NCBI GenBank assembly: GCA_947369165.1
Contig: CANBKJ010000012.1
Coordinates: 1 to 47,421, forward strand
From: an uncultured Lachnoclostridium sp.
GTDB taxonomy: Bacteria > Bacillota > Clostridia > Lachnospirales > Lachnospiraceae
DNA length: 47,421 nt
Direction of reading: 5' to 3'
How positions within the stretch are numbered: the first letter of the stretch is position 1; each line of letters opens with the position of its first letter. The position numbers and the translations under genes are program-made. Below are positions 1 to 7,674 of this stretch, piece by piece. The notes under the pieces were generated by a model. It saw only the letters and a list, made by a program, of their open reading frames with translations. It made no database searches and had not been told where the DNA came from.

Positions 1-7
1 TAGACAT
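1..7 (-). CDS. 5' end of a leftward gene leaving the window
   Basis: On the minus strand an ATG at 7-5 (Met-Ser) is preceded at 20-13 by AAGGAGGT with a 5-base spacer, which is a near-perfect ribosome binding site. A good promoter lies just upstream at 62-34. Only two codons are inside the window, so the product cannot be named. The call rests on the start signals alone. Confidence 0.5.
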
Positions 8-33
8 AAGATACCTCCTTTGTGTCTGATAAT

Positions 34-62
34 ATAATAACATGTTCTCCTGATCATGTCTA
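34..62 (-). promoter_or_regulatory. Promoter for the leftward edge gene
   Basis: Minus-strand TAGACA (62-57) and TATTAT (39-34) are separated by exactly 17 bases and lie about 15 bases upstream of the AAGGAGGT site at 20-13. They match five of six and five of six consensus bases of a housekeeping sigma-A promoter. Seen directly by pattern; not tested. Confidence 0.55.
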
Positions 63-206
63 CTTTTATATAGTAGCACCACAAACCCGGTGAAGTATAA
101 GGATCCCAGCGGGATGTTCAGCCTGCCGGAGTGCAATATCGCCAGCGCCATCGGTGCAGAACTGTATCAGAACAAGAACGTGGTCCTGGGGATGGCGGCG
201 ACATGA
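54..206 (+). pseudogene. C-terminal remnant of an RHS-repeat core protein
   Basis: The frame open from 54 to the TGA at 204-206 encodes, from base 84, NPVKYKDPSGMF followed by about 27 further residues. The NP-x-Y-x-DPSG string is the hallmark that ends the RHS/YD repeat-associated core, after which variable C-terminal toxin tips begin. Everything upstream of this hallmark (normally more than 1,000 residues) is absent: the frame is closed by a TGA at 51-53 and a promoter for the opposite strand lies there. It is therefore a decayed fragment. Its tail overlaps the next small ORF in an ATGA arrangement, so that ORF may be a frameshifted continuation of the tip. Confidence 0.6.
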
Positions 207-385
207 CAGAGGCCTTTCTGGAAGGAATGCTCGAGGGAGCAGCCATGGGAATGCTGTTCTGTGCGGCTGCGGCCATGCTGGCTACGAGCATGCTGACGGT
301 GATGCTGGCCTATACCGCGGCTTCCAGCGTTTTTTCGTTCCGATTTACACGGAAAGGATGTGAGATACTATTACGAAAAGTGTGA
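203..385 (+). CDS. Small hydrophobic ORF after the RHS remnant
   Basis: This 60-residue frame starts at the ATG overlapping the RHS remnant stop (ATGA). It has a Met/Ala/Leu-rich hydrophobic stretch from about residue 12 to 45 that could form one or two membrane segments, followed by a short basic tail. There is no strong ribosome binding site. It could be a frameshifted continuation of the RHS C-terminal tip, a small immunity-like membrane protein, or non-coding. No family was recognised and expression is doubtful. Confidence 0.25.
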   Translation: MTEAFLEGMLEGAAMGMLFCAAAAMLATSMLTVMLAYTAASSVFSFRFTRKGCEILLRKV

Positions 386-459
386 CATTATATCGTAAAG
401 GAAGCTGCACTGGATATACTATATGATCGGGAAGAAAAATCCCGGCATTTACAAAAAAG

Positions 460-489
460 TTGACGAATCCGACTTAGTAATGATATAAT
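460..489 (+). promoter_or_regulatory. Promoter of the tagGHD surface-polymer operon
   Basis: TTGACG at 460-465 and a perfect TATAAT at 484-489 are spaced by 18 bases, about 85 bases upstream of the tagG start. This is the best sigma-A-type promoter match before the polymer locus and no terminator separates it from tagG. Confidence 0.65.
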
Positions 490-576
490 CAAATGATTAA
501 AAAATAAGTTTGACACAGAGATGGCACGGAGCAGATCAAAAAACAGGCTCCTGCACAGATGGAGGACTATGATATT

Positions 577-1389
577 ATGTCACAGGTGATTAAGAACTTT
601 AACAAATACCGGTATCTGCTCGGGGAGCTGGCGAAGAAAAACATCAAGCTCAAATACCGGAGAAGCTATCTTGGTATCATGTGGACGCTGATTGAGCCAT
701 TGCTGGTGATGATCGTTCTGAGTGTGGTATTTGGACCGATGCTGGGGAGAAAAGGACAGGATCCCGCTTTTAAAGGGGTTCCCTTTCCGGTATATGTACT
801 GACAGGACGTCTTTTGTATTCCTTTTTTTCTTCTTCCACCAACAGTGCCATGCGCTCGATCCGGGCTAACGGTGGAATGATCAAAAAAGTATATGTGCCG
901 AAGTACATGTATCCACTGTCGGGGATTTTATCCAATTTTGTGATCTTTGTGATCTCTCTTGTGGTGCTCGTATGTGTGATGGTATTTTTCCTTGCCACAG
1001 GATCCTACAAGGCGCCGATGAATGGCTACATGCTGTTGTCCGTGGTGCCGCTGATCAATCTTTTGATGCTGGCGGTGGGAGCGGGACTGGTTCTCGCTAC
1101 GCTATGTGTATTTTTCCGGGATATTGAATATTTATGGAGCGTTATGCTGATGCTTATAATGTACTGCAGTGCGATTTTCTATTTTGCCAGCAGTCTGGGA
1201 GACACGACGAGAAAGGTAGTTAAGCTGAACCCGTTATTCGGTATTATTGATAATTTCAGGCGAAGCTTGTTTGGACAACCCTTTGATATGACGATGCTTG
1301 CCTATACCTTTGGAGTAAGTGCAGTGCTGATCGGTATCGGGATGTTTCTATTCTACCGCAAACAGGATACATTTATTTTGAACATCTAA
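577..1389 (+). CDS. tagG: TagG/Wzm-type polysaccharide (teichoic acid) export ABC permease
   Basis: This 270-residue ABC-2 family permease forms the membrane channel that exports a lipid-linked polymer across the cytoplasmic membrane with the TagH ATPase. About six hydrophobic segments are visible (roughly residues 30-55, 66-95, 115-145, 155-190, 195-215 and 235-255). The N-terminal run with KYRYLLGELAKKNIKLKYR, just before the first membrane span, is typical of TagG/RfbA-type permeases. An ATG exists at 559, but the ATG at 577 is preferred because GGAGG lies at 561-565 and nothing like it precedes 559. The next gene is its ATPase partner; the two are separated by an inserted non-coding element, so the pair was probably closer before insertion. 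Alternative O-antigen exporter (Wzm) naming is possible; the adjacent tagD favours teichoic acid. Confidence 0.88.
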   Translation: MSQVIKNFNKYRYLLGELAKKNIKLKYRRSYLGIMWTLIEPLLVMIVLSVVFGPMLGRKGQDPAFKGVPFPVYVLTGRLLYSFFSSSTNSAMRSIRANGGMIKKVYVPKYMYPLSGILSNFVIFVISLVVLVCVMVFFLATGSYKAPMNGYMLLSVVPLINLLMLAVGAGLVLATLCVFFRDIEYLWSVMLMLIMYCSAIFYFASSLGDTTRKVVKLNPLFGIIDNFRRSLFGQPFDMTMLAYTFGVSAVLIGIGMFLFYRKQDTFILNI

Positions 1390-1602
1390 GGATGTTGGGG
1401 CCAAAAAGATTTTGTCCCCAACTGATACTTGCGGATTGCTTCATTGCGTTGCAATTACCGCAATCCTTCAAACATTCGAAATCCGCTGATTTACTACGTA
1501 AATCGCTACTTTCTCATGTTTGGCAGGTCTCAAGTTCAAATGCCTTTCCATGCAAGCATGAACGGCATTTTGACCTTTCGACCCTTGTATCATATCTAAG
1601 GA
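1384..1602. mobile_element. 201-bp MITE/REP-like insertion with 9-bp target duplication
   Basis: The 9-mer ATCTAAGGA occurs at 1384-1392 (including the end of the tagG stop codon) and again at 1594-1602, flanking 201 bases. Removing the insert plus one repeat leaves tagG and tagH about 32 bases apart, a normal operon spacing. The insert codes for nothing convincing but is packed with hairpins: 1394-1422 (13 pairs, one mismatch, AGA loop), 1433-1466 with a nested stem 1443-1455, 1488-1504, and 1536-1570 with a nested CATGC-AA-GCATG at 1549-1560. The ends show only weak inverted similarity. No transposase is present, so it would be mobilised in trans or be a fossil. A long open frame runs through it into tagH but is not supported by a start signal. 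Confidence 0.6.
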
Positions 1603-1631
1603 GTAATCAACGAACGGAAGGAAGAAGAGCA

Positions 1632-2390
1632 ATGGCGAAGAAGAATCTGGCTCTGAGGGTAAATCATGTCAGCATGAAATTCAATCTCAGCTCCCAGAAA
1701 GTAGATAACATTAAAGAATACATTATAAAGATGATGAAGAAAGAGCTTATGTACCAGGAATTCTGGGCGCTCAAGGATGTAGATTTTGAGATAAAACGGG
1801 GGGACCGGGTGGGGATCCTCGGATTAAACGGCGCCGGAAAGAGTACACTGTTAAAGGTGATCGCGGGAGTGCTCAAACCCACGGAGGGAAATGTAGACTG
1901 CTATGGGAAGATTGCACCGCTTCTGGAGCTGGGAGCTGGTTTCGACAAACAATATACCGGAGCTGAGAACATTTATTTGTATGGTGCGGTGCTGGGCTAC
2001 AGCAAAGAATTTATTCAGGAAAAATATGATGAGATCGTTAAGTTCTCAGAATTGGGTAAATTCATCGACGTTCCGGTTAAAAATTATTCGTCGGGTATGA
2101 AGTCGAGACTCGGCTTTTCTATCGCTACTGTGGTGGAGCCGGAGATCCTCATATTGGATGAGGTGCTCAGTGTAGGCGACAAGCGTTTCCGGAAAAAATG
2201 TGAGGCACGTATCCAGAGCATGTTTGATAAAGGCGTGACAGTGCTTTTTGTATCCCATTCCACGGATCAGGTATTGCGGATGTGCAATAAGGGAATCCTG
2301 TTAGAGCAGGGCAGGCTGATCGCCCAGGGCGATGTGGAGGATGTGGTGGACCTGTATGATGAAAAACTTGGTATGGAACGGGATGACTGA
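1632..2390 (+). CDS. tagH: TagH/Wzt-type polysaccharide export ATPase
   Basis: This 252-residue ABC ATPase energises export of the polymer by TagG. Walker A GLNGAGKST is at residues 64-72, the ABC signature is the YSSGM variant (152-156) characteristic of polysaccharide/teichoic acid exporters rather than LSGGQ, Walker B ILILDE is at 172-177 and the switch His is at about 209. The start at 1632 is chosen because GGAAGGAAG lies just upstream and the N-terminus matches the family. There is no C-terminal substrate-recognition extension such as those of some Wzt or long TagH proteins. It is followed by tagD after 62 bases. Confidence 0.9.
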   Translation: MAKKNLALRVNHVSMKFNLSSQKVDNIKEYIIKMMKKELMYQEFWALKDVDFEIKRGDRVGILGLNGAGKSTLLKVIAGVLKPTEGNVDCYGKIAPLLELGAGFDKQYTGAENIYLYGAVLGYSKEFIQEKYDEIVKFSELGKFIDVPVKNYSSGMKSRLGFSIATVVEPEILILDEVLSVGDKRFRKKCEARIQSMFDKGVTVLFVSHSTDQVLRMCNKGILLEQGRLIAQGDVEDVVDLYDEKLGMERDD

Positions 2391-2452
2391 GGACGTTGGA
2401 GGATCGTCAGTTAGATACGTAGTATGCGAACAGGCGCAGAATGGAGGATAAA

Positions 2453-2854
2453 ATGAAAAAGGTAATTACTTATGGTACGTATGATCTGCTTCACGTGGGG
2501 CATATTAATCTGCTTCGCCGCGCCAAGGCGCTGGGGGATTATCTGATCGTAGTGGTTTCCAGTGATGAATTCAATGCGGGAAAAGGAAAAAAGGCATATC
2601 ATTCTTTTGAGGACCGCAAGATTATACTTGAATCGATCAAGTACGTAGATGAGGTACTGCCAGAATATACCTGGGAGCAGAAGATCGATGATGTGGTGAA
2701 CAATGATGTGGACGTATTTGTTATGGGAGATGACTGGGAAGGAAAATTTGATTTTCTGAAAGATTACTGTGAAGTGGTTTACCTTCCCAGAACAGAGGGA
2801 ATCTCTACGTCAAAGATAAAGGAAGATCTGGGATTTAGTAAAGAAAATGATTAA
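2453..2854 (+). CDS. tagD: Glycerol-3-phosphate cytidylyltransferase
   Basis: This 133-residue cytoplasmic enzyme makes CDP-glycerol from CTP and sn-glycerol-3-phosphate, the donor for poly(glycerol phosphate) teichoic acids. The nucleotidyltransferase HxGH motif (HVGH) is at 14-17 and RTEGISTSK is at 113-121. The length and sequence closely follow TagD of Bacillus (about 129 residues), including the MGDDWEGKFDFLKD region. The ATG at 2453 is preferred over 2441 because GGAGG (2443-2447) is 5 bases upstream. It overlaps the next gene by 8 bases, so the CDP-glycerol producer and its user are translationally coupled. Confidence 0.95.
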   Translation: MKKVITYGTYDLLHVGHINLLRRAKALGDYLIVVVSSDEFNAGKGKKAYHSFEDRKIILESIKYVDEVLPEYTWEQKIDDVVNNDVDVFVMGDDWEGKFDFLKDYCEVVYLPRTEGISTSKIKEDLGFSKEND

Positions 2855-3944
2855 AAAAGCAGGTTATTTATTATTTGCCATGTTCTACTATCTGTCCCGT
2901 CTATTCCCCAGAGACCGGAAAAAGATATTTCTTGTGGCGACCCATGATGACAGCCCGGAGGGGAATATAGGGATCACCGCAGACGCGATCCGGCAGAGAG
3001 AGGAAGGATACCGCCTGGTCTGGTTTACGAGAAGGGACCGGATCACGGATCCGGTAAACTTTTTTATCCGAAAGGCATACCACCTTGCCACGGCGTCCTA
3101 TGTATTTCTGGACAATGAATTTCTGCCCATGGCATATCTTCATTTTCCAAAATCGGTAAAAGTCGTGCAGCTCTGGCACGGGACCGGAACCATAAAAAAA
3201 TTTGGACAGGACGTGAATACCGGTGCCCTGGGGAAGCTGGAGTACCGAGCTAACCAAAACATTACCCATCTGGTTGTGAACTCCGAAGAGGTGAAGGCAG
3301 AGTATGCCAGTGCCTTTGGAGTGAGTGAAGACAAGATCTATCCCATTGGACTGCCGCGGACAGATCTTCTTCTGGATTCTCGTTTTCTGGAGGACAAGAG
3401 AGGGCAGTTTTTAGATCAGTACCCGCAGGTTCGTAGAAAACGCTGTATTTTATATGCCCCCACTTTCCGGGACAGTGAGGTGGACTCACCGGGGATTCAT
3501 TTGGATCTGCAGAAAATGTCAGATCGAATGGGTTCTGAGGATGTACTTTTGATTCGCCTGCATCCCCATGTGGCACAGAAGATATCCTGGGAAGAGGATA
3601 GATGGGACAATATCATAAATGTATCTGAATATCCTGGAGTTACGACGCTGCTGGCAGCGGCAGACGTGCTTATTACGGACTATTCCTCGATTGTGTTCGA
3701 GTACTGTCTCCGTAATAAACCGATGATTTTTTATGCCTATGATCTGGAGCAGTTTGAAAAAGAGGGAAGAAGTTTTTACAGGGATTATCGCAGCTTTGTG
3801 CCTGGAAAAGTTGTGCGTAGTACAGAAGAGGTACTGGAGTGTCTGCAAATGGCGGGAGAGAATAAGTCGGCTGCCTTTACAAAACAAATGTTTGACAAAT
3901 TGGATGGAAATGCCACATTACGACTTTTGGAATTGATTTTTTGA
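2847..3944 (+). CDS. CDP-glycerol glycerophosphotransferase (TagB/TagF type)
   Basis: This 365-residue protein belongs to the Glyphos_transf family and transfers glycerol phosphate from CDP-glycerol onto a lipid-linked acceptor at the inner face of the membrane. All three family motifs are intact: QLWHGTG (catalytic His about 111), RLHPH (236-240) and TDYSS (276-280). A hydrophobic N-terminal patch (residues 5-19) could mediate membrane association. At this length it resembles TagB-like primases or short TagF-type polymerases; which product length it makes cannot be told from sequence. Start overlaps the tagD end by 8 bases. Confidence 0.9.
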   Translation: MIKKAGYLLFAMFYYLSRLFPRDRKKIFLVATHDDSPEGNIGITADAIRQREEGYRLVWFTRRDRITDPVNFFIRKAYHLATASYVFLDNEFLPMAYLHFPKSVKVVQLWHGTGTIKKFGQDVNTGALGKLEYRANQNITHLVVNSEEVKAEYASAFGVSEDKIYPIGLPRTDLLLDSRFLEDKRGQFLDQYPQVRRKRCILYAPTFRDSEVDSPGIHLDLQKMSDRMGSEDVLLIRLHPHVAQKISWEEDRWDNIINVSEYPGVTTLLAAADVLITDYSSIVFEYCLRNKPMIFYAYDLEQFEKEGRSFYRDYRSFVPGKVVRSTEEVLECLQMAGENKSAAFTKQMFDKLDGNATLRLLELIF

Positions 3945-3961
3945 TCTTTTTGGTATATAAT
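3933..3961 (+). promoter_or_regulatory. Candidate promoter for the LCP gene
   Basis: TTGATT (3933-3938) and TATAAT (3956-3961) are spaced by 17 bases; the -35 element overlaps the last codons of the glycerophosphotransferase gene. The LCP gene starts about 100 bases downstream, so it and the following genes could be transcribed separately from tagGHD. Confidence 0.45.
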
Positions 3962-4065
3962 AAAAATGTTCTGGGTTCTTATGGAAGGATCTGGGAAGAT
4001 ACTGACAGCCTGGCGGTGTCGTTTTAGAAGCTGCTGGGAGAAGAAAAAATGTGGAGGGATGTTTC

Positions 4066-5580
4066 TTGAAAACTTTGTTGAGCAGAAAGATAAGTATTGT
4101 TTTTCTTGTGGTCCAGCTGCTGGTGAGTGCAGGGCTGGTCGGGATTGCTTTTTATGTCGATCTCTTTTCGACAAAATATATGGTAGCGTTGATCGGGATT
4201 TGTGTGTTTTTCCTTGCCTATGCGATCATCAGCCAGATGACAGACAAGAGTCGTATCATCGGACGGGTTCTGTGTGTTGTAATTTGTTTGTTTTACGCCG
4301 GAGGCGGTTACTACTGCATCAATACCTACTCGGCGATTGATGAGATGGCGGACCAGCAGGTGAAGGTGGATCAGATTTCCTGTATTGTAATGAAAGATGA
4401 CCCAGCTCAGAGCATATACGACACAAAGGAGTATAAATTTGGAATCCTGGATGTGAACGATCGTGCCAACACAGATAAAATGCTGGCAGAGGTACAAAAG
4501 GCGATTGGTCAGGAGCCTTTAAAGGCAGAGTACCGGGACAATGATACGCTGATCGATGCGCTCTATGCCAAGGATGTCAATGCCATCGTGATCAATGAGG
4601 CGAACCGCAATCTGATCGAGGATTATTATAAGACCTTTTCGGAAGACACGAGGGTTCTCAATACTCATCATGTTGAGACGGTCATTGAAGAAAAAGAGCA
4701 GCTGGATGATATCACAACGACGCCATTCAATATCTACCTGAGTGGTAACGATGAGTACGGAGATATCAAGACCACCAGCCGGAGTGATGTCAACATTATC
4801 ATGACAGTCAATCCGAATACGAAGGAAATCCTTCTTACCTCGACGCCAAGAGATTATTATGTGCCTCTCTCTGTGTCAAACGGAATACCAGATAAACTGA
4901 CCCATGCCGGAACCCACGGTGTGGACTGTTCCGTGAAGACACTGGAGATGCTGTATGATATAGATATCGATTATTATCTGAGAGTAAACTTTACCAGCTT
5001 CAAGAAGATCGTGGATCTGCTGGGAGGAGTGAAAGTTTATTCAGACTTTGACTTCACTTCTGACTGGGGACCAAGCTTTAAGAAGGGTTATAACCATGTA
5101 AACGGTAAACAGGCTCTGGCGTTCTGCCGTGAGAGACATCACTTTGCCACTGGTGATGCCCAGAGGGGTCGAAACCACCAGCATATGATCGAGGCGATAT
5201 TAAATAAGGCGATGTCACCAAACATCCTGCCGAAGTATACAAAACTTCTGAAGACGGCTTCCAAGAGTTTCCAGACGAATATGTCTACGAAAGAAATCAC
5301 ATCTCTTGTGAAGATGCAGCTGGATGACATGTCCCAGTGGAAGATCAGATATGCAAATGCCACCGGTACAGGTTCAAAGAAAACGACCTTTGCCTACCAG
5401 TCCCGTCGGCTGTGGGTATGTGAGCCGGATTATGATTCTGTGGCAAAGATTACCAAGAAGATCAAACAACTGTTGAAGGCTACACCGGACTCCAAAGAGG
5501 AGGAAAAGGATAATAAAGATGATAAGGACAATACAAATGACAATACCTCTTCTCAAAGCCTTCCCGGATTTAAAAACTGA
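4066..5580 (+). CDS. LytR-CpsA-Psr (LCP) family wall-polymer ligase
   Basis: LCP enzymes transfer lipid-linked wall teichoic acid or capsule to peptidoglycan outside the membrane. This 504-residue protein has three predicted N-terminal membrane segments (about 9-31, 36-56, 63-84), a 150-residue extracellular accessory region, the LCP domain (about 235-375) and an acidic low-complexity tail (Lys/Asp/Asn-rich, about 470-500). Visible hallmarks are SRSDVNIIM, STPRDYYV (catalytic Arg and Asp), a DYYLRVNFTSFKKIVDLLGG stretch and the CRERHHF...QRGRNHQ Arg cluster. The TTG at 4066 is chosen because GGAGGG lies 7 bases upstream; a GTG at 4051 is possible and would add five residues. Context makes it the likely ligase for the polymer built by this locus. 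Confidence 0.9.
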   Translation: MKTLLSRKISIVFLVVQLLVSAGLVGIAFYVDLFSTKYMVALIGICVFFLAYAIISQMTDKSRIIGRVLCVVICLFYAGGGYYCINTYSAIDEMADQQVKVDQISCIVMKDDPAQSIYDTKEYKFGILDVNDRANTDKMLAEVQKAIGQEPLKAEYRDNDTLIDALYAKDVNAIVINEANRNLIEDYYKTFSEDTRVLNTHHVETVIEEKEQLDDITTTPFNIYLSGNDEYGDIKTTSRSDVNIIMTVNPNTKEILLTSTPRDYYVPLSVSNGIPDKLTHAGTHGVDCSVKTLEMLYDIDIDYYLRVNFTSFKKIVDLLGGVKVYSDFDFTSDWGPSFKKGYNHVNGKQALAFCRERHHFATGDAQRGRNHQHMIEAILNKAMSPNILPKYTKLLKTASKSFQTNMSTKEITSLVKMQLDDMSQWKIRYANATGTGSKKTTFAYQSRRLWVCEPDYDSVAKITKKIKQLLKATPDSKEEEKDNKDDKDNTNDNTSSQSLPGFKN

Positions 5581-5697
5581 GAAACTGATCAACTGTCCGT
5601 GATCGGGGCTTTGACAGGAAAAGATATCACAGGGGATTCCTCTGCTGCCAGCAGGAGTCTCCTGTTTTCAATACAGGCCAGGGAAAGGAGAAAGGAT

Positions 5698-6927
5698 ATG
5701 AAGATTTCATTTTCACCACCGGATATCACGGAAGAAGAGATAGAAGAAGTAGCAGATACCCTTCGTTCCGGATGGATCACCACGGGACCTAAGACGAAAG
5801 AATTCGAGCGTCAGATCGCGGCGTGGTGCCAGACGCCGAAGGCGGTATGCCTAAACTCCGCCACGGCATGTATGGAGATGACGCTGCGGCTGTTTGGCAT
5901 TGGTCCGGGGGATGAGGTGATCACCAGTGCCTATACCTATACGGCTACGGCGAGTGCCGTATGCCATACAGGAGCCAAGCTGGTTCTGGTGGATACAGCA
6001 GAGGATTCTTTTGAGATGGATTATAACCATCTGGAGGAGCGGATCACTCCTGCCACAAAAGCGGTGATACCAGTGGATATCGCCGGGGTGCCCTGCGATT
6101 ACAGGCGGATTTATGAGATTGTTGAGAAAAAGAAGAAGATCTTTTGTTCCGGAGAGAATAAATATCAGAAAGCGCTGGGGCGGATCCTGGTGCTGGCCGA
6201 CTGTGCCCACGGCTTTGGCGCCAGGGTTGGAGAGCAGCCGGCAGGGCAGTTTGCAGATTTTACTTCATTTTCTTTTCACGCGGTAAAGAATCTGACCACC
6301 GCTGAGGGGGGAGCTGTGGTATGGAGGGATTTTGACGGAATTGACCCGGAGGATATTTACCGGGAATTCATGCTGCTCTCACTGCACGGTCAGTCCAAGG
6401 ACGCCCTGGCAAAGACAAAGGCGGGTGCCTGGGAATATGATATCCTGTCGCCGGCGTATAAATGCAACATGACGGATATCCAGGCGGCCATCGGATTGGT
6501 TCAGCTCAGGAGATATCCGGAGCTTTTGGCGAGGCGCCGCCAATTGATCAGGCTTTATGACCAGGGGATAAAAAGAATCAACGAAAAGCTGAAAGAATTT
6601 GAATGCAGAAGCCTTGTTCATTACCATGGGGAGATCTGTTCCAGTGGTCATCTATACCTGCTGCGGGTCCTGGGTTGTACACGGGAGGAGCGGAATATGT
6701 TGATCGAGAAGATGGCAGAACAGGGAGTGGCGGCAAATGTTCATTATAAACCGCTCCCGATGCTGACGGCATATAAAAATATGGGGTTTGATATCAAAGA
6801 CTTTCCCCGTGCCTTTCAAGTATTTGAGAATGAGATCAGCCTGCCGCTGCATACTTTGTTAAAAGAGAAAGAAGTGGAATATGTGCTGGGCGTGTTAGAA
6901 CAGGAGCTGCTGACACTGGATCATTAA
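5698..6927 (+). CDS. DegT/DnrJ/EryC1/StrS sugar aminotransferase
   Basis: This 409-residue PLP enzyme of the DegT family would convert a nucleotide-linked keto-sugar into an amino sugar. The Schiff-base lysine is seen in FSFHAVKN (Lys about 197) followed by TTAEGG, with the PLP-phosphate region NSATACME (53-60) and Asp168 in ADCAHGFGA. The start at 5698 follows AAAGGAGAAAGG. It lies directly before a priming sugar phosphotransferase, which suggests the amino sugar (for example a diacetamido- or acetamido-aminosugar) is the first residue of the lipid-linked repeat (inference). No partner dehydratase is present in the window, so the keto-sugar must be supplied elsewhere. Confidence 0.88.
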   Translation: MKISFSPPDITEEEIEEVADTLRSGWITTGPKTKEFERQIAAWCQTPKAVCLNSATACMEMTLRLFGIGPGDEVITSAYTYTATASAVCHTGAKLVLVDTAEDSFEMDYNHLEERITPATKAVIPVDIAGVPCDYRRIYEIVEKKKKIFCSGENKYQKALGRILVLADCAHGFGARVGEQPAGQFADFTSFSFHAVKNLTTAEGGAVVWRDFDGIDPEDIYREFMLLSLHGQSKDALAKTKAGAWEYDILSPAYKCNMTDIQAAIGLVQLRRYPELLARRRQLIRLYDQGIKRINEKLKEFECRSLVHYHGEICSSGHLYLLRVLGCTREERNMLIEKMAEQGVAANVHYKPLPMLTAYKNMGFDIKDFPRAFQVFENEISLPLHTLLKEKEVEYVLGVLEQELLTLDH

Positions 6928-6970
6928 GGAGCACTGGCACAGCACATGAAACGGAGAATGGGAGAGGGAT

Positions 6971-7651
6971 ATGAGAAAATGGGAGCATCTTCCTGATGAG
7001 ATGCGAAATCAGGAAGTATTGTACTATTATGAAGAATTGAAAAAAAAGCGGGGGGCGCTGGTGGCAAAACGCTGTTTTGACGTGGTCATGTCCCTGTTGC
7101 TGCTGATCGTATTATTTCCCTTTATGGTATTGATCGGTATCACAGTAAAGGCGACGTCTCCAGGAGAGGTTATTTTTCGCCAGGTCCGGGTGACTACATA
7201 TGGAAAGCGGTTTCGGATCTACAAGTTTCGCACAATGGTGTCGGGAGTATCTGGTCAGGGGTCCCAGGTGACGGTCAGTGGGGATGCCAGAGTGACAAGT
7301 ATCGGGAAATTTCTACGAAAAGTGCGGCTGGATGAGCTGCCGCAGCTGCTGAATATATTAAAGGGTGAGATGTCTTTTGTGGGAACGCGGCCAGAGGTGG
7401 AGAAGTATGTGGAGTGTTACAGCGATGTTATGTATGCAACGCTGCTGCTTCCCGCGGGGGTTACTTCCACAGCCAGCATCCAGTATAAAGATGAAGAGCG
7501 GCTTTTGTCCCAGGGAAAGGACGTCGATGAGGTTTACACAAAGGAGATTCTCCCGGCGAAAATGGAGTACAATCTTGAATATCTGAGCCATTACTCCTTT
7601 TTCCGGGACATCAGCATATTATTTCAGACAGTGGCGGCTGTGTTGAGATAA
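6971..7651 (+). CDS. Undecaprenyl-phosphate sugar phosphotransferase (priming enzyme)
   Basis: This 226-residue protein is a monotopic bacterial sugar transferase (Bac_transf, PglC/WcaJ-C-terminal type), which loads sugar-1-phosphate from a UDP-sugar onto undecaprenyl phosphate. It has KRCFDV leading into one hydrophobic re-entrant segment (about 38-60), the KFRTM box (85-89), the catalytic DE pair in RLDELPQL (121-122) and KGEMSFVGTRPE (131-142). The length matches the minimal PglC-like catalytic core; the multi-membrane N-terminal region of WcaJ/WbaP is absent. It follows the DegT gene by 43 bases and precedes the ligase-like gene by 23 bases, so all three are probably cotranscribed. Confidence 0.9.
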   Translation: MRKWEHLPDEMRNQEVLYYYEELKKKRGALVAKRCFDVVMSLLLLIVLFPFMVLIGITVKATSPGEVIFRQVRVTTYGKRFRIYKFRTMVSGVSGQGSQVTVSGDARVTSIGKFLRKVRLDELPQLLNILKGEMSFVGTRPEVEKYVECYSDVMYATLLLPAGVTSTASIQYKDEERLLSQGKDVDEVYTKEILPAKMEYNLEYLSHYSFFRDISILFQTVAAVLR

Positions 7652-7674
7652 AAAGGTTTTGGAGGAGAAGGAAT

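Noticed and set aside
1392..1631. In-frame N-terminal extension of TagH through the inserted element
   Set aside because: The extension has no family similarity, lies wholly in the hairpin-rich insert, and the ATG at 1632 has a good ribosome binding site and matches the usual N-terminus.
5630..5668. Possible terminator after the first LCP gene
   Set aside because: Arms CAGGGGATTCCTCTGC and GCAGGAGTCTCCTG pair with several mismatches and only a short T4 follows, too weak to call.
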